From: Myxococcota bacterium
GTDB taxonomy: Bacteria; Myxococcota_C; UBA6777
NCBI GenBank assembly: GCA_023150835.1
Contig: JAKLKB010000005.1
Coordinates: 30,992 to 94,991 of the forward strand
Direction of reading: 5' to 3'
Length of the DNA stretch: 64,000 bases
A program made the position numbers and the translations under genes. Positions 52,901 through 60,973 of the stretch are shown in pieces; the first letter of the stretch is position 1; each line of letters opens with the position of its first letter. The notes beneath the pieces are model-generated. The model was not told where the DNA came from and did not search any database. It was given only the letters and a program-made list of their open reading frames with translations.

Positions 52901-53329
52901 CATCTTGTGTTGATAAAGGGCTTCCAATCCCTGAACAATCCGAAGAAAAGGCACGCGATGGATCTGGATCGTTTGGCCCAACCAGTACGACAACGGCCAC
53001 TGATCGCTGATCGTTCCCACAGCCGCGAGAAGATGCAAGACGCCATGTTCTTCGCGGATGGGAAGCAGCTCAAGCTGCAACGCCAGCGCAGGGGGAACAC
53101 GCAACAGCGCCTCAAGATGTGGGCATTCCATCCATAACAACAACGGTGATGGATCTTGATACGCTTGACACATCACCGCCTGAAGCTCGTCAGGCTCAAA
53201 CCAGCCAAGCTCCAGCAAGTGCGTATCCAACCCTCCCCCAAACAATTGTTGACGATGGAAAGCTTGTTCTACCTGTCCGAGCGTGAGCCGCTGTTGTTGC
53301 ACAAGAAAGTGTCCGAGTCGAAAAGACAT
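49928..53329 (-). CDS. Large repeat protein: MshEN-like N-domain, disordered repeats, HEAT-like C-domain
   Basis: A 1133-residue cytoplasmic protein. Residues 1-150 resemble the MshEN/type II ATPase N-domain (LGHFLVQQQRLTLGQVEQAF, then LLELGWFEPDELQAV), a fold that in pilus ATPases binds c-di-GMP or partners. No Walker motif follows. Residues 230-330 are RIEEAA-type hexapeptides, about 16 copies. Residues about 590-725 are (P/S)IAPNDVKKAEAT tridecapeptides, about eleven copies. Residues about 855-1133 are HEAT-like helical repeats (ALLLLGKWLSPNAMSHLIRQLL and RVLRHLALQSF). Start ATG 53329 follows GAAGAG. The two flanking folded domains with a repetitive linker suggest a scaffold. The gene stands alone, with 900 bases without a sure gene behind it. 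Confidence 0.85.
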   Translation of the reverse strand: MSFRLGHFLVQQQRLTLGQVEQAFHRQQLFGGGLDTHLLELGWFEPDELQAVMCQAYQDPSPLLLWMECPHLEALLRVPPALALQLELLPIREEHGVLHLLAAVGTISDQWPLSYWLGQTIQIHRVPFLRIVQGLEALYQHKMPRRWLHLSQRFPTSLFQPPAGWADPDAHEPSAALAASVRGVAALRETSSSIDPHRLADALGRDRAVASRNNDPQQFAQNAETSPLLSLHQEDARIEETARIEETVRIEETARIEEAARTEETARIEEAARIEETARIEEAARIEEAARIEEAARIEEAARIEEAARIKEAARIKEATQSEKTDISSQIEAYIVDEPPMRPEDSSVELDAAMLIEEGPDEAASPAKDAALESAPASMRFNETEKADISKESPSPKQTEAAIDSVSPKAQKHMAFPPQSEKTEQQPPVGKKAVDPRSAPTDKIENKEESSKKPTNGGEIKLALPPVESLRNAFRPTRRSPSETAQEDAPPPAIPNAPSLSSAASSPSALSLSSAPSTTSTSSLSSTTSAPSTTSTSSLSSTTSAPSTASPNASKARTLPAQTSTGAEMSLTYSAEERGEKSREAEAAPIAPMVSKKVEARPIAPIDVKQSEATPIAPNDVKKAEARPIAPIDVKQSEATPIAPNDVKKAEATPIAPNDVKKAEATPIAPNDVKKAEATSIAPNDVKKAEATSIAPNDVKKAEATSIAPNDVRKAEATSIAPNDVKKAEDRGSQGREAWVERASVLGRDEGDAVARRAGAMRAEVHRKQAPPLVVEAEPTLLLGPAEVIGEESTYTVPAMPAMPAEKAYDTDDRPQVVLQGQSFVEDDVVDGIEIDVDLGASLEPPPSSAESISSKQGADTPARLLEELFLAPLHRIPQLLGDLASFGGEVILPMLEHLPAQDVVGKNTDLEEKLERMVMVCEKIDEPALLRLIRVLQKEAPPARMRALLLLGKWLSPNAMSHLIRQLLVEQDGAVRRMLRKVILSYKEEGGFEKLLPFLVSNLQSGEMGRIKHALQLIEELRITEAIPELIKVLMSKEKEVREQSERVLRHLALQSFGLDSRQWNQWYSLQSQKSRKHWILDALNHEDAGIRRMVKEDLRDEFGDDFGYDPEASPAKRESIRKLAALWLQQR
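51150..51560 (-). repeat. 39-bp coding tandem repeat, about eleven copies
   Basis: Units of the form TTTTTCACATCGTTCGGCGC plus 19 bases (plus strand) encode IAPNDVKKAEAT-type tridecapeptides in the large MshEN/HEAT protein. Neighbouring copies differ at one to four bases. Confidence 0.92.
52375..52632 (-). repeat. 18-bp coding tandem repeat, about sixteen copies
   Basis: Units of GCCTCTTCGATGCGTGCG (plus strand) encode RIEEAA/RIEETA hexapeptides. Most copies differ by one base. Confidence 0.93.
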
Positions 53330-54068
53330 GGCTGTGTTCTCTTCAAAATGTACAGGTGGTTGCGTGGTTGCGTGATCCGTCCGTTACGGTTCGCATGAGC
53401 GCAGCACTCTAACACTCCCATCCTCCGATGACAAGCGCGTTTTGTCTTCCTCTCCTCGCTTCGATCTCGTGCTGGATCTGGAATGCAAATTTTTTACACA
53501 AAAGTGTTGTCAAAGCGTCCAAAGCGTGGCATAGAGAATCCACCCAAATCCGGTGTCGGCTCTTGATCCACGAAGCCAGCCGCTTCACCCACACGGAGAA
53601 CAATCCCTCCGTCAGCGATCTCGCCCACAAGGACGCGATCCACAAGAGCAGATGCCTTTATGTGAGGAGGAATGCGTGCGTTTGATGCACAACCCCACGA
53701 ACAAAACAAGCCCTCTACACGGGCTTTCGTGGGGCGTTTCTGAGATCCAACATGATCTCAAACAAGCTCCCAAAGATCGAAAGGTATGTCAGGTCTCGCA
53801 AACAATCGGTGATCACGGGGTCTTTACTCAAAACCCCGACCGCTTGTGGAAGTGTATGCTCGGAGATTAGTGGCGATTGGCGTTGATTTGCAGCAAAAAG
53901 CAAAAACGAAAAGCAAGAACGAAAAGCAAGAACGAAAAACAAAAACGAAAAACAAAAACGCAACACGTGTTGACCGTTCCACCCGTTCTGAATGCCCCCA
54001 AATCGCCCCCTCCTTTTTAGCGCTGCCTTCTTGGATCACGCGCTCTCTCTCCAACGCATAAATTTTCC
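53330..54068. other. Gene-poor region
   Basis: No gene is convincing. A minus-strand frame at 53494-53709 encodes a moderately protein-like stretch (ALVDRVLVGEIADGGIVLRV) with no ribosome site and may be a remnant. A weak hairpin, AAGCCC/GGGCTT, lies near 53709-53731. A 13-bp tandem repeat follows at 53908. Confidence 0.5.
53908..53972. repeat. 13-bp A-rich tandem repeat
   Basis: GAAAA(A/G)CAA(A/G)AAC units start at 53908, 53921, 53934 and 53947, with a partial unit at 53960. The period is exactly 13 bases. Confidence 0.85.
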
Positions 54069-54097
54069 TTGACAGACTGCCCTTCTTTCTTTAATCA
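54069..54097 (+). promoter_or_regulatory. Probable sigma-70 promoter of speD-speE
   Basis: TTGACA at 54069-54074, a 17-base spacer and TAATCA at 54092-54097 (a weak -10). The leader to speD would be about 130 bases. Confidence 0.45.
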
Positions 54098-54171
54098 AGC
54101 CACCCTATTTTTGCGCGTCCGGTTTGGAGGATCCGTTTCCCATGAGGGGAGACAGGCGTCTAAAAAAACAC

Positions 54172-54217
54172 GAAGCGCATCACGCTTCAGAACTGGTTGC
54201 GAGACGACTCGACAACC
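54172..54217 (+). promoter_or_regulatory. Two hairpins in the speD leader
   Basis: GAAGCG/CGCTTC with a 5-base loop (54172-54188) is followed by a 9-bp stem, GGTTGCGAG with CTCGACAACC (54195-54217, one bulged base). The stem ends 3 bases before the GGAGG ribosome site. Translational control is possible, but no known riboswitch class was recognised. Confidence 0.4.
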
Positions 54218-54233
54218 GATGGAGGATTATGGA

Positions 54234-54671
54234 TTGAAAGCGTTAGGCCGTCAAATCATCCTTGAGTGTTACGACTGCGATGCAGAGATCATCAACGATG
54301 TCCAGCTTGTCGAGCAGATCATGGTCGAGGCTGCGATCGAAGCCGAGGCGACCGTCATCAAATCAGCGTTCCACCCCTTCTTTCCCCAAGGAGTGAGCGG
54401 CGTTGTGGTGATCGCCGAAAGCCACTTGACCATCCACACATGGCCCGAACTTGGTTACGCCGCCATCGATGTCTTTACCTGCGGCGATCAAGCCTCCCCC
54501 GAACGCGCTTGCGAGTACCTCTTGCAAAAGTTCGGCTGCGGTCATCACACCACCCTCGAAGTCAAACGCGGACAAATGGTCCCCGCCTCCCAACACTTTG
54601 AACCCCAACACTTCGAGGATGAAGTGGTTGTCCCGCTGCAACCCGTACTCCGAAAAAGTAGCTTCCGTTAA
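54234..54671 (+). CDS. speD: S-adenosylmethionine decarboxylase proenzyme
   Basis: A 145-residue pyruvoyl-dependent enzyme that supplies decarboxylated SAM as aminopropyl donor. The self-cleavage site lies in ESHLTIHTWPE (Glu-Ser junction, the Ser becoming pyruvate). GYAAIDVFTCG and the HHTTLEVKRG strand complete the bacterial prokaryotic-type fold. TTG 54234 is chosen: GGAGG lies 8 bases upstream and the protein then begins MKALGRQIILE, as short SpeD proteins usually do. The in-frame ATG at 54219 is possible but has no ribosome site. The C-terminus extends about 25 residues beyond short homologues. It is followed 180 bases later by speE, and a structured leader precedes it. Confidence 0.96.
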   Translation: MKALGRQIILECYDCDAEIINDVQLVEQIMVEAAIEAEATVIKSAFHPFFPQGVSGVVVIAESHLTIHTWPELGYAAIDVFTCGDQASPERACEYLLQKFGCGHHTTLEVKRGQMVPASQHFEPQHFEDEVVVPLQPVLRKSSFR

Positions 54672-54851
54672 ATCATCCCGGGATATCTTCTCCCACACCA
54701 GCCTCCCAAGCCAAATACCCAAAGGCAGGCTCACCCTTTTAATCCTCCGCATCACCGCTGTTTTGCGACAAGCGCATCGATCTATTCGCTCCGCCCGATC
54801 GCACACGCCCAAACAGCGCGCCATGCTGCATCGCCCTTGGAGACACCCGCG

Positions 54852-55709
54852 ATGACCTCACACCTCTGGTTTCACGAAGTCGGTCAACACCACTTCGGTA
54901 TCCAAATCCGCGTACGCCGTACGCTTTGTCATGTCCAATCCCCCTACCAAGAGATCATGCTCCTTGAGACCGAAGGGATGGGACGCATGATGATCCTTGA
55001 TGGTTGCGTCATGCTCACCGAACGCGACGAATTCTTGTACCACGAGATGCTCGCTCATCCCGCTGTTTGTAGCCACCCCGATCCCAAACGCGTCCTCGTG
55101 ATCGGCGGCGGAGACGGCGGAACGGTCCGCGAACTCCTTCGCTATCCCGAGATCGAATCGATCGATCTCGTCGAACTTGACGAACAAGTCGTCCGCCTCT
55201 CCCAAGAATTCCTCCCCGAGATCAGTGCTGGACTGACCGACCCCCGCGTCACCATGCACTTTCGCGATGGCGTCGTCTTCCTCCAAGAACGCACCAACAC
55301 CTACGATATCATCTTTATCGACTCCACCGATCCTGTCGGTCCTGCCGCTGGATTGATCGCCCAAGAATTTTTCGCCAACTGCAAACGCGCACTTCGCGGT
55401 CAAGGCATCGCCGTGATGCAAAGCGAATCTCCCTTCGTCCACGCCAAAGAAATCAAACAGATCCATCACAACCTCAAACCCGTCTTCCCCAACCCCCAAC
55501 TCTACCTCTCCCCCATGCTCTCCTATCCTTCGGGCTGGTGGAGCTTTACGATGGTCTCCGAAAAATTCGACGCTCGCCGCGACTTCGTCGAAGAACGCTG
55601 CCATCGCGTCTCCAAACAACTCGAATACTACAACCCCGCCATCCACCAATCCGCCTTTACCCTGCCCAACTTCGTTCAGCGTATGCTCAACGAACCCCAA
55701 AACGCTTGA
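54852..55709 (+). CDS. speE: Spermidine synthase
   Basis: A 285-residue aminopropyltransferase that moves the aminopropyl group of decarboxylated SAM to putrescine to make spermidine. Signatures: LETEGMGRMMILDGCVMLTERDEFLYHEMLAH (N-terminal beta domain and substrate loop), GGGDGGTVRELL for dcSAM, VELDEQV, IFIDSTDPVGPA with the catalytic Asp, and FTLPNFVQR at the end. ATG 54852 follows TTGGAGA at good spacing. The frame opens at TTG 54837, which is inferior. Together with speD upstream it forms the usual two-step polyamine unit. It is full length. Confidence 0.97.
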   Translation: MTSHLWFHEVGQHHFGIQIRVRRTLCHVQSPYQEIMLLETEGMGRMMILDGCVMLTERDEFLYHEMLAHPAVCSHPDPKRVLVIGGGDGGTVRELLRYPEIESIDLVELDEQVVRLSQEFLPEISAGLTDPRVTMHFRDGVVFLQERTNTYDIIFIDSTDPVGPAAGLIAQEFFANCKRALRGQGIAVMQSESPFVHAKEIKQIHHNLKPVFPNPQLYLSPMLSYPSGWWSFTMVSEKFDARRDFVEERCHRVSKQLEYYNPAIHQSAFTLPNFVQRMLNEPQNA

Positions 55710-55794
55710 TCCCTCCCTCTTTTTTTGAGTTCCCTCCTGTCTTCGTTCGATAAAAGAGCCTGCGATCCCTCGCTTGCGCTCGGTTCCTCCGTTC

Positions 55795-55823
55795 TTGACT
55801 TCGCTTCGAGGGCAAGATACCTT
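55795..55823 (+). promoter_or_regulatory. Possible promoter of the phosphatase gene
   Basis: TTGACT at 55795-55800, a 17-base spacer and TACCTT at 55818-55823, about 145 bases before the PP2C gene. Confidence 0.3.
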
Positions 55824-55968
55824 GGCCGACAAATGAGGCCAAAACCCCGAAAGTCCTTAATCCTGATGGCTGGCCTGTTTTGAAACGATCCTGCGCGTTT
55901 TTTCTCTTCACAAAACAAACGCGACTCCGCTCAAAACACGCCCCCACAAGAGTGGTGCGGTTGAAAAG

Positions 55969-57246
55969 ATGGCGAAAAATCACGGAAAATCCACAAACAC
56001 CAATACCAAGCTCACACAGATCTCCATCCAAGCGTGGGTCAAAAGCGATGTCGGACGCGTCCGAAAAAACAATGAAGACAACTTCCTCGCAGACACCGTC
56101 AACGGACTCTTCGTTGTAGCCGATGGAATGGGCGGACACGAACACGGCGAACTCGCAAGCCAACGCGCCACCGAATCCGTCCGAAACTACATCCACAACG
56201 CCATGAGCGGCATCAAAGCCTTCGCCCTCGATCCGAGCCCCGAACGACGCGCTTGGCTCGAACAGATCATCGAAGGAGCCATCCAAGCCGCAAACCTCGA
56301 AGTCTTCAAACTCGCCGAACAAAAAGGCGTCGCTGGCAACATGGGAACCACCCTCTCCATGCTGCTCTTTGTCTCACCCAACGAAGCCCTGCTCGGACAC
56401 GTCGGTGATAGCCGCATCTATCGCATCCGCAACAAAGAAGTCAAACAACTCACCGACGATCAAACCCTCGTCCAAGAACAACTCCGCAAAGGTCTCGTCC
56501 GCCTCGAAGATGCCGCACACGTCCCCTTTGGCAACACCCTCCTCCAAGCCGTCGGATACCGCGAGCGCGTCGCCCCCGATATCCTTTGGCTTGAACTCGA
56601 ACCCGGCGATCAATTCTTGCTCTGCTCCGATGGCCTCTCCAACTACTTGATCGAAGATGAGATCGTCACCGTCTTCTCCCAAGCTCGCGGTGAACAGATC
56701 GTCCCCCGTTTGATCGCCTGCGCCAATGCTCGCGGTGGACGCGACAACATCACCGCCATCGTCACCGAGATCGAAGATCCTTCCGCTTCCATGGCCGCCA
56801 CGCAACTCGATCTCAGCGCTGACCTGCTCTCCCAATGCCCGCTGCTCGAAGGCCTCGGTATGGCCCAATCCATGCGCCTTCTCCCCATCGGACAACTTCG
56901 CCTGTTTATCAAAGACGAGATCATCCAAGCCGAAGGGAACCCCGGTGTCGGCTTGATCATGATCCTTGCCGGACGCATCGGACTCTATCGACGCGGAACT
57001 TGGATATCCACCGCTGGCTCAGGCGATCACTTCGGCGATGTCGAACTCTTCGACCAAAAAAATGCCTCCGAAAGCGCCATCTGCGAAGAAGAAACCCGCG
57101 TGATCATCTTTGAACATGAAAAACTTCGCCAATTCTTCAATGAAAACGCAGATATGGCCCAAAAACTTCTCTGGAATATCGCCAAATACCAAGCCAAACG
57201 CATCCGCAATTACGAAGGCCGCCTCGCTCAACTCCTCGGCCAATAA
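55969..57246 (+). CDS. PP2C-type phosphatase fused to a cyclic-nucleotide-binding domain
   Basis: A 425-residue protein. Residues 20-265 are a PPM/PP2C Ser/Thr phosphatase: VKSDVGRVRKNNEDNF (metal Asp, Arg and Glu-Asp), VVADGMGGHEHGELAS, GTTLSMLL, GHVGDSRIY, LLCSDGLSNYL and GGRDNITAIV are all present, so it should be Mg/Mn-dependent and active. Residues about 285-410 look like a cNMP-binding (CAP-like) beta-roll: LLPIGQLRLFIKDEIIQAEG, GLIMILAGRIGLYR, GDHFGDVELFD and a closing helix. The phosphate-binding Arg of true cAMP sites is not obvious, so ligand binding is uncertain. It is a likely counterpart of the Ser/Thr kinases in this window. Start ATG 55969 has only a weak ribosome site. Confidence 0.93.
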   Translation: MAKNHGKSTNTNTKLTQISIQAWVKSDVGRVRKNNEDNFLADTVNGLFVVADGMGGHEHGELASQRATESVRNYIHNAMSGIKAFALDPSPERRAWLEQIIEGAIQAANLEVFKLAEQKGVAGNMGTTLSMLLFVSPNEALLGHVGDSRIYRIRNKEVKQLTDDQTLVQEQLRKGLVRLEDAAHVPFGNTLLQAVGYRERVAPDILWLELEPGDQFLLCSDGLSNYLIEDEIVTVFSQARGEQIVPRLIACANARGGRDNITAIVTEIEDPSASMAATQLDLSADLLSQCPLLEGLGMAQSMRLLPIGQLRLFIKDEIIQAEGNPGVGLIMILAGRIGLYRRGTWISTAGSGDHFGDVELFDQKNASESAICEEETRVIIFEHEKLRQFFNENADMAQKLLWNIAKYQAKRIRNYEGRLAQLLGQ

Positions 57247-57320
57247 CTCCACCCCTTCACCCTCCACAACAGCCCATCCTCCCGCCCACACAACAAAACC
57301 ACAACCCCGAAAGAAGAACC

Positions 57321-57349
57321 TTGACAGAAAACAGGCGCTTCGCTAGTGT
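57321..57349 (+). promoter_or_regulatory. Sigma-70 promoter of the lipoprotein-barrel cluster
   Basis: TTGACA at 57321-57326, a 17-base spacer and TAGTGT at 57344-57349, about 160 bases before the lipoprotein gene. Confidence 0.5.
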
Positions 57350-57509
57350 GTGGCGATCTTTGGCGCAAGGGCCCTAGCAGACGTAGACTCTACCGCCGAT
57401 CCTTTCGGTCTCATGGTTTGTTTGAACGCCTCGCTTTTCTTTCCGCCCACTCGTCTCATGCACACGATGGATACAAGAGTTTGTTGCTTTATTGTATGGA
57501 AGGTTGATC

Positions 57510-58883
57510 ATGAACGCTTTCGCGAAACGATGGAAACGATTCGGATTCTACGGCATATTGGGCGGATGGCTTGCGATCACGAGCTACCTCGCCGCTTGCC
57601 AAGCCAATGTCGACTTGATCAGCGAAAAACGCATCATCGACAAGATCGAAGGTAGCCCCCGCTGCGAACAAGGTCTCCGCGTCGTCGAAGGACAAAGCGG
57701 CACCGCCACCCTTCGCGTCTACCTCGTCGATGACGGCAGCGAAGAGATCCCCCCCGGTCGCTTGCAAAGTACCACCACGCCCTTCACCGTCAAAGACAAC
57801 CTCAGCCTCCGCCCCAACACCATCCGCGTCATCGACGCCGACACGGGCGCACAAGCCAACGGCGTCACCGCCAACCTCACCCTCGTCGATCAAGCCGACA
57901 GCGCCAACTGGATCCAAGAAAACCCCAACTATGCGCTCGTCAAACAAAACGCTGAAAACCTCCGCGCACCCCGCGCTGTCTCCCTTCTGATCGACATGAG
58001 CGAAACTGCCGCTGGACCCGACTTTAGCATGACACGTGGCTCTTCTCCTACAGGTTGGCTTCTTTCGGTCTTCAATCAAAATCAACAACGCGGAAACCTC
58101 GATGCCTTGGCCGTTTTGCTCATGAAAAATAACCTCTTCACCCGCACCGACAACCTCTTCCTCGGTACCGACACCAACCTCCAACTGATCGGGGCCAGCG
58201 CACAGCCCCGTGGATTCGTCGTCACCAGCGCCGACGGAAAAGATATCCTCAGTCGTGGCCTCCTCAACCTCAGCAACGGCACCGTCAACCTCAACGCCCC
58301 TCTCTACGGAACTGTCCGTGAAGCCGCTGTCCTCACCCGCGACGTAAGCTGGGATGAAAGCGCCAATGCCATCAGTAACCCCGCTGTCATCGCTCTCTCC
58401 CTCTCCCAAGACGCACACGTCCTTTCCCCCAAAGACGTCGCCGATGACTTCGCCAACGCACAAGCCGGCTTGCGCGGACAAAACTCCCAATTTGTCCCCT
58501 TTATGGGCATCACCTACCCCAAACCCGCCGGCGTCAAAAACGAAGCTTGGGAAGACCACCTCAACAAACTGTGCGAACTCGCCCGCGTCGCGGGCACAGG
58601 CGGAGCCAACTACTTCGGCCAAGTCTTCTTTGTTCGCAAAGATCTTGAGATCGTCACAGGCGAACGCCGCGAACTTCAAAACAGCGTCCGCGATCAACTT
58701 GATATGGCCTTCCACGCCATGGGCGGATGGCTTGAACTCAAAGTCTCCTACCAGCTCTCGGGCGCACAGGCCGGAAAACGCTACCTCGTTGCCTTCGGAC
58801 TCAATGGCAAATTTCTTGGCGAAACCACCGAAAAAAGCAGCAAAAACAACGAATCATTCTTGATCTTTGAAGTCAAATCCTGA
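57510..58883 (+). CDS. Lipoprotein of unknown function
   Basis: A 457-residue exported protein starting at ATG 57510 with GGAAGG upstream. The signal peptide ends in lipobox SYLAAC. Near the N-terminus are an EGSPRCEQGLRVVEGQSG block and beta-rich sequence. A middle part, VSLLIDMSETAAGPDFSM then GWLLSVFNQNQQRGN, recalls a von Willebrand A-like domain: D-x-S-E-T for the metal-site DxSxS, with later acidic residues spread through the fold. It is followed by two beta-barrel genes on the same strand, the first starting 134 bases downstream, suggesting a surface complex. vWA membership is a guess. No named family is recognised. Confidence 0.75.
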   Translation: MNAFAKRWKRFGFYGILGGWLAITSYLAACQANVDLISEKRIIDKIEGSPRCEQGLRVVEGQSGTATLRVYLVDDGSEEIPPGRLQSTTTPFTVKDNLSLRPNTIRVIDADTGAQANGVTANLTLVDQADSANWIQENPNYALVKQNAENLRAPRAVSLLIDMSETAAGPDFSMTRGSSPTGWLLSVFNQNQQRGNLDALAVLLMKNNLFTRTDNLFLGTDTNLQLIGASAQPRGFVVTSADGKDILSRGLLNLSNGTVNLNAPLYGTVREAAVLTRDVSWDESANAISNPAVIALSLSQDAHVLSPKDVADDFANAQAGLRGQNSQFVPFMGITYPKPAGVKNEAWEDHLNKLCELARVAGTGGANYFGQVFFVRKDLEIVTGERRELQNSVRDQLDMAFHAMGGWLELKVSYQLSGAQAGKRYLVAFGLNGKFLGETTEKSSKNNESFLIFEVKS

Positions 58884-59016
58884 ATACTGCGCCTCCTTGT
58901 CCCTACGGTTGTCGCTCTCAACCCGTCCAACACACGGGTCGCCCTGTTCGGATCTTGAAGAATCAGACCTGCCATCGACCTCGATCGATCGTGCTAGAAG
59001 AAGATGGGATTTCCAC

Positions 59017-59745
59017 ATGAGATATCGGTTCCGACTCCTGTTGTATGTTTTCGCTTTGTCTGCGCTGCTCCCTACCCCCCAAGCCTCCGCACAATCCGTC
59101 GGAGAACAGATCGCCATCATCACCGAACGCGCCAACCAAAAAAGCGGTCGCTTCGAGATCGGTGCCTTCTTTGGCTGGGTCGCCAACAACCCCTACCTCA
59201 CCTACCTCCCCCTCGAAGGACGCTTGGCCTTCCACTTCGCCGAAGGCTTCTCCTTTGAAGGCACTTTTGGCTACTATCCACCCTTTGGCTCCGGCCAAAA
59301 CCGCTACTCCGGACCCCTGCGCAATCGCCTGATCGAAGATCTGCGCAGCGACCCCCATTACGTCCGCGTCGAAGTCTTTGAACAACAAGAACTCTACGGG
59401 CATTTTGACCTCCAATGGACTCCCCTCTACGGAAAGATCTACACCGAAGGCATCAAAGCCCTCGGTCATTGGGAGATCTACCTCCAACTCGGCGCAGGCT
59501 TTATCGGCGTCCTCGACTTTGAAAACTCCGGCAGCAACACCAACCGCGAACGCAATCCCATGCGTATGCGACCCACCGTCAACTTCGGCGCGGGTACACG
59601 CTTTTGGCTCCTTGATTGGCTCACCCTCCGCCTCGATGTGCGACACTTCCTGTTCCAACGCCAATTCGGAAACGGGGGCGTCACCCAAAACCTCACCGTC
59701 GCTTTGGGCCTCTCTTTTGTCTTGCCGAGCCTTTATCGCCGTTAA
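59017..59745 (+). CDS. Outer membrane beta-barrel protein, myxobacterial type
   Basis: A 242-residue exported protein. ATG 59017 is used, giving an immediate signal peptide (RFRLLLYVFALSALL, end ASAQ). Alternating hydrophobic strands follow (FEIGAFFGWVANNPYLTY, FSFEGTFGYYPPFG, YGHFDLQWTPLYGKIY, IYLQLGAGFIGVLDF, VNFGAGTRFWLLDWLTLRLDV and a last strand NLTVALGLSFVLPSLYRR). The pattern resembles the outer membrane beta-barrel family common in myxobacteria (OMP_myx-type, TIGR04565). The protein should have 8-10 strands. It precedes a second barrel gene by 40 bases. Confidence 0.85.
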   Translation: MRYRFRLLLYVFALSALLPTPQASAQSVGEQIAIITERANQKSGRFEIGAFFGWVANNPYLTYLPLEGRLAFHFAEGFSFEGTFGYYPPFGSGQNRYSGPLRNRLIEDLRSDPHYVRVEVFEQQELYGHFDLQWTPLYGKIYTEGIKALGHWEIYLQLGAGFIGVLDFENSGSNTNRERNPMRMRPTVNFGAGTRFWLLDWLTLRLDVRHFLFQRQFGNGGVTQNLTVALGLSFVLPSLYRR

Positions 59746-59785
59746 TCCGCGCCTTGCGCGCTTATGATTGTTGGAGCATCCCCTC

Positions 59786-60586
59786 ATGCGTATCCGAAGC
59801 CTCTTTGTCTTGTTCTTTGTTTTGGGACTGACGATCCCCCAAACCGTACGCGCTGCCGAAGACGATCTCGACAAGCCTTTGGGCCATCCCCTCGAAAAAG
59901 GCGATCAGGCCGCAGCACCCGTCGCCAAAGGCATCTTCCTCGCCACCGACGTCGGCTTGCTCACTTTCTTGCCCGGTATCGGTGACGGCGCGCTGATGTA
60001 TCGCGGTGGCATGATGCTCACCTTCCGCCTCGGCGGACAGATCACCCCCAACATCAAACTCTACGGCCGCCTCGGTGCTACACTCCTTGACAACACCGTC
60101 TGCGCACGAAACCCCAACCCCACCGACAAAGAATGTGAAGGCTTCCCTTATCCGCCTCCTCGCGCAGCACGCCGCCCTCTCGCACGCCAAGGTCTCTCGA
60201 TCTTCGCAGGCATCGGTATGCGTTGGGCCTTCCTCAACCTCGACGACCGCTTCATGCTCAACCTGATCGTCGAAGGACTCTTCCAAGCCCTCCCCCCTGA
60301 CAGCCTACCCAACGAAAGCACCATCCTACCCAACGAAAAAACAACCCTCGAAAAGAACCACAAATACCGCCTCAATCCGGCCTTTGGTGGCGGGCTCGGC
60401 GTCGGCATCGGTGGGGAGTACTTCTTTTACCTCAAGCACTTCTCCTTCACCTTTGAACTCACCTACTATTTTCTCGCTACGCCCTTCATGCAAGTCGCAC
60501 CCGGCCAAACCAACTCCGGCCTACTCGCCGGCCTCATGGGCCACGCCATCCTCGCCTCCGTTGGACTCAAATACACCTTCAATTAA
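59786..60586 (+). CDS. Outer membrane beta-barrel protein, second of a pair
   Basis: A 266-residue exported protein. ATG 59786 with TTGGAG upstream gives a clean signal peptide (RSLFVLFFVLGL, end VRA). The mature protein has barrel-like strands such as GIFLATDVGLLTFLPG, GGMMLTFRLGGQITPNIKLYGRLGATLL, GLSIFAGIGMRWAFLNLDDRFMLN, GFGVGIGGEYFFY-like and a terminal strand ending in Phe-Asn. It belongs to the same broad group as its neighbour and was probably duplicated from it or a relative. Loops contain two NESTILPNEKT-like segments. Together with the lipoprotein at 57510 it may form an envelope complex. Motility (Glt/Agm-like) or adhesion roles are possible but not shown. Confidence 0.83.
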   Translation: MRIRSLFVLFFVLGLTIPQTVRAAEDDLDKPLGHPLEKGDQAAAPVAKGIFLATDVGLLTFLPGIGDGALMYRGGMMLTFRLGGQITPNIKLYGRLGATLLDNTVCARNPNPTDKECEGFPYPPPRAARRPLARQGLSIFAGIGMRWAFLNLDDRFMLNLIVEGLFQALPPDSLPNESTILPNEKTTLEKNHKYRLNPAFGGGLGVGIGGEYFFYLKHFSFTFELTYYFLATPFMQVAPGQTNSGLLAGLMGHAILASVGLKYTFN

Positions 60587-60587
60587 T

Positions 60588-60753
60588 CCCCCAGCATCCG
60601 CCCCTCCGCAACACCCCTCCGCAACACCCCCAGCATCCGCCCCTCCGCAACACCCCTCCGCAACACCCCCAGCATCCGCCCCTCCGCAACACCCCTCCGC
60701 AACACCCCCAGTATCCGTCCATCCGCAACACCCCCAGCATCCGCACTCTACAA
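60588..60753. repeat. 39-bp intergenic tandem repeat
   Basis: CCCCCAGCATCCGCCCCTCC-type units have AGCAT/AGTAT at 60593, 60632, 60671 and 60710 (period 39), then 60736 (one 13-bp sub-unit missing). Each unit is built from three related 13-bp parts. No spacers are present. The rest of 60587-60973 shows no gene. Confidence 0.92.
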
Positions 60754-60973
60754 ACCCTATCCCATCTCAAACGATTTTTTGCTTGCGCGCACACAGATCT
60801 TGTGCTAGACATCACGACCCGCGCTTCCAAAGGGTCTGTTCCCACCAAGCGGAACCTTGTTCCCCCCGTTAGACGCGACAAATCAAACGCGGGCGTTTTG
60901 CCCGAAGGTATGGGCTGCATCGCAACAACGCGATGCCATGCTGGCACCCTTTTGCCATCGAGGAGTCAAGATC

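Noticed and set aside
53494..53709. 71-codon minus-strand frame
   Set aside because: Part looks protein-like, but there is no ribosome site, no family match and no neighbour to support it. Possibly a gene remnant.
60588..60753. Possible CRISPR array
   Set aside because: Simple nested 13/39-bp tandem repeat without spacers.
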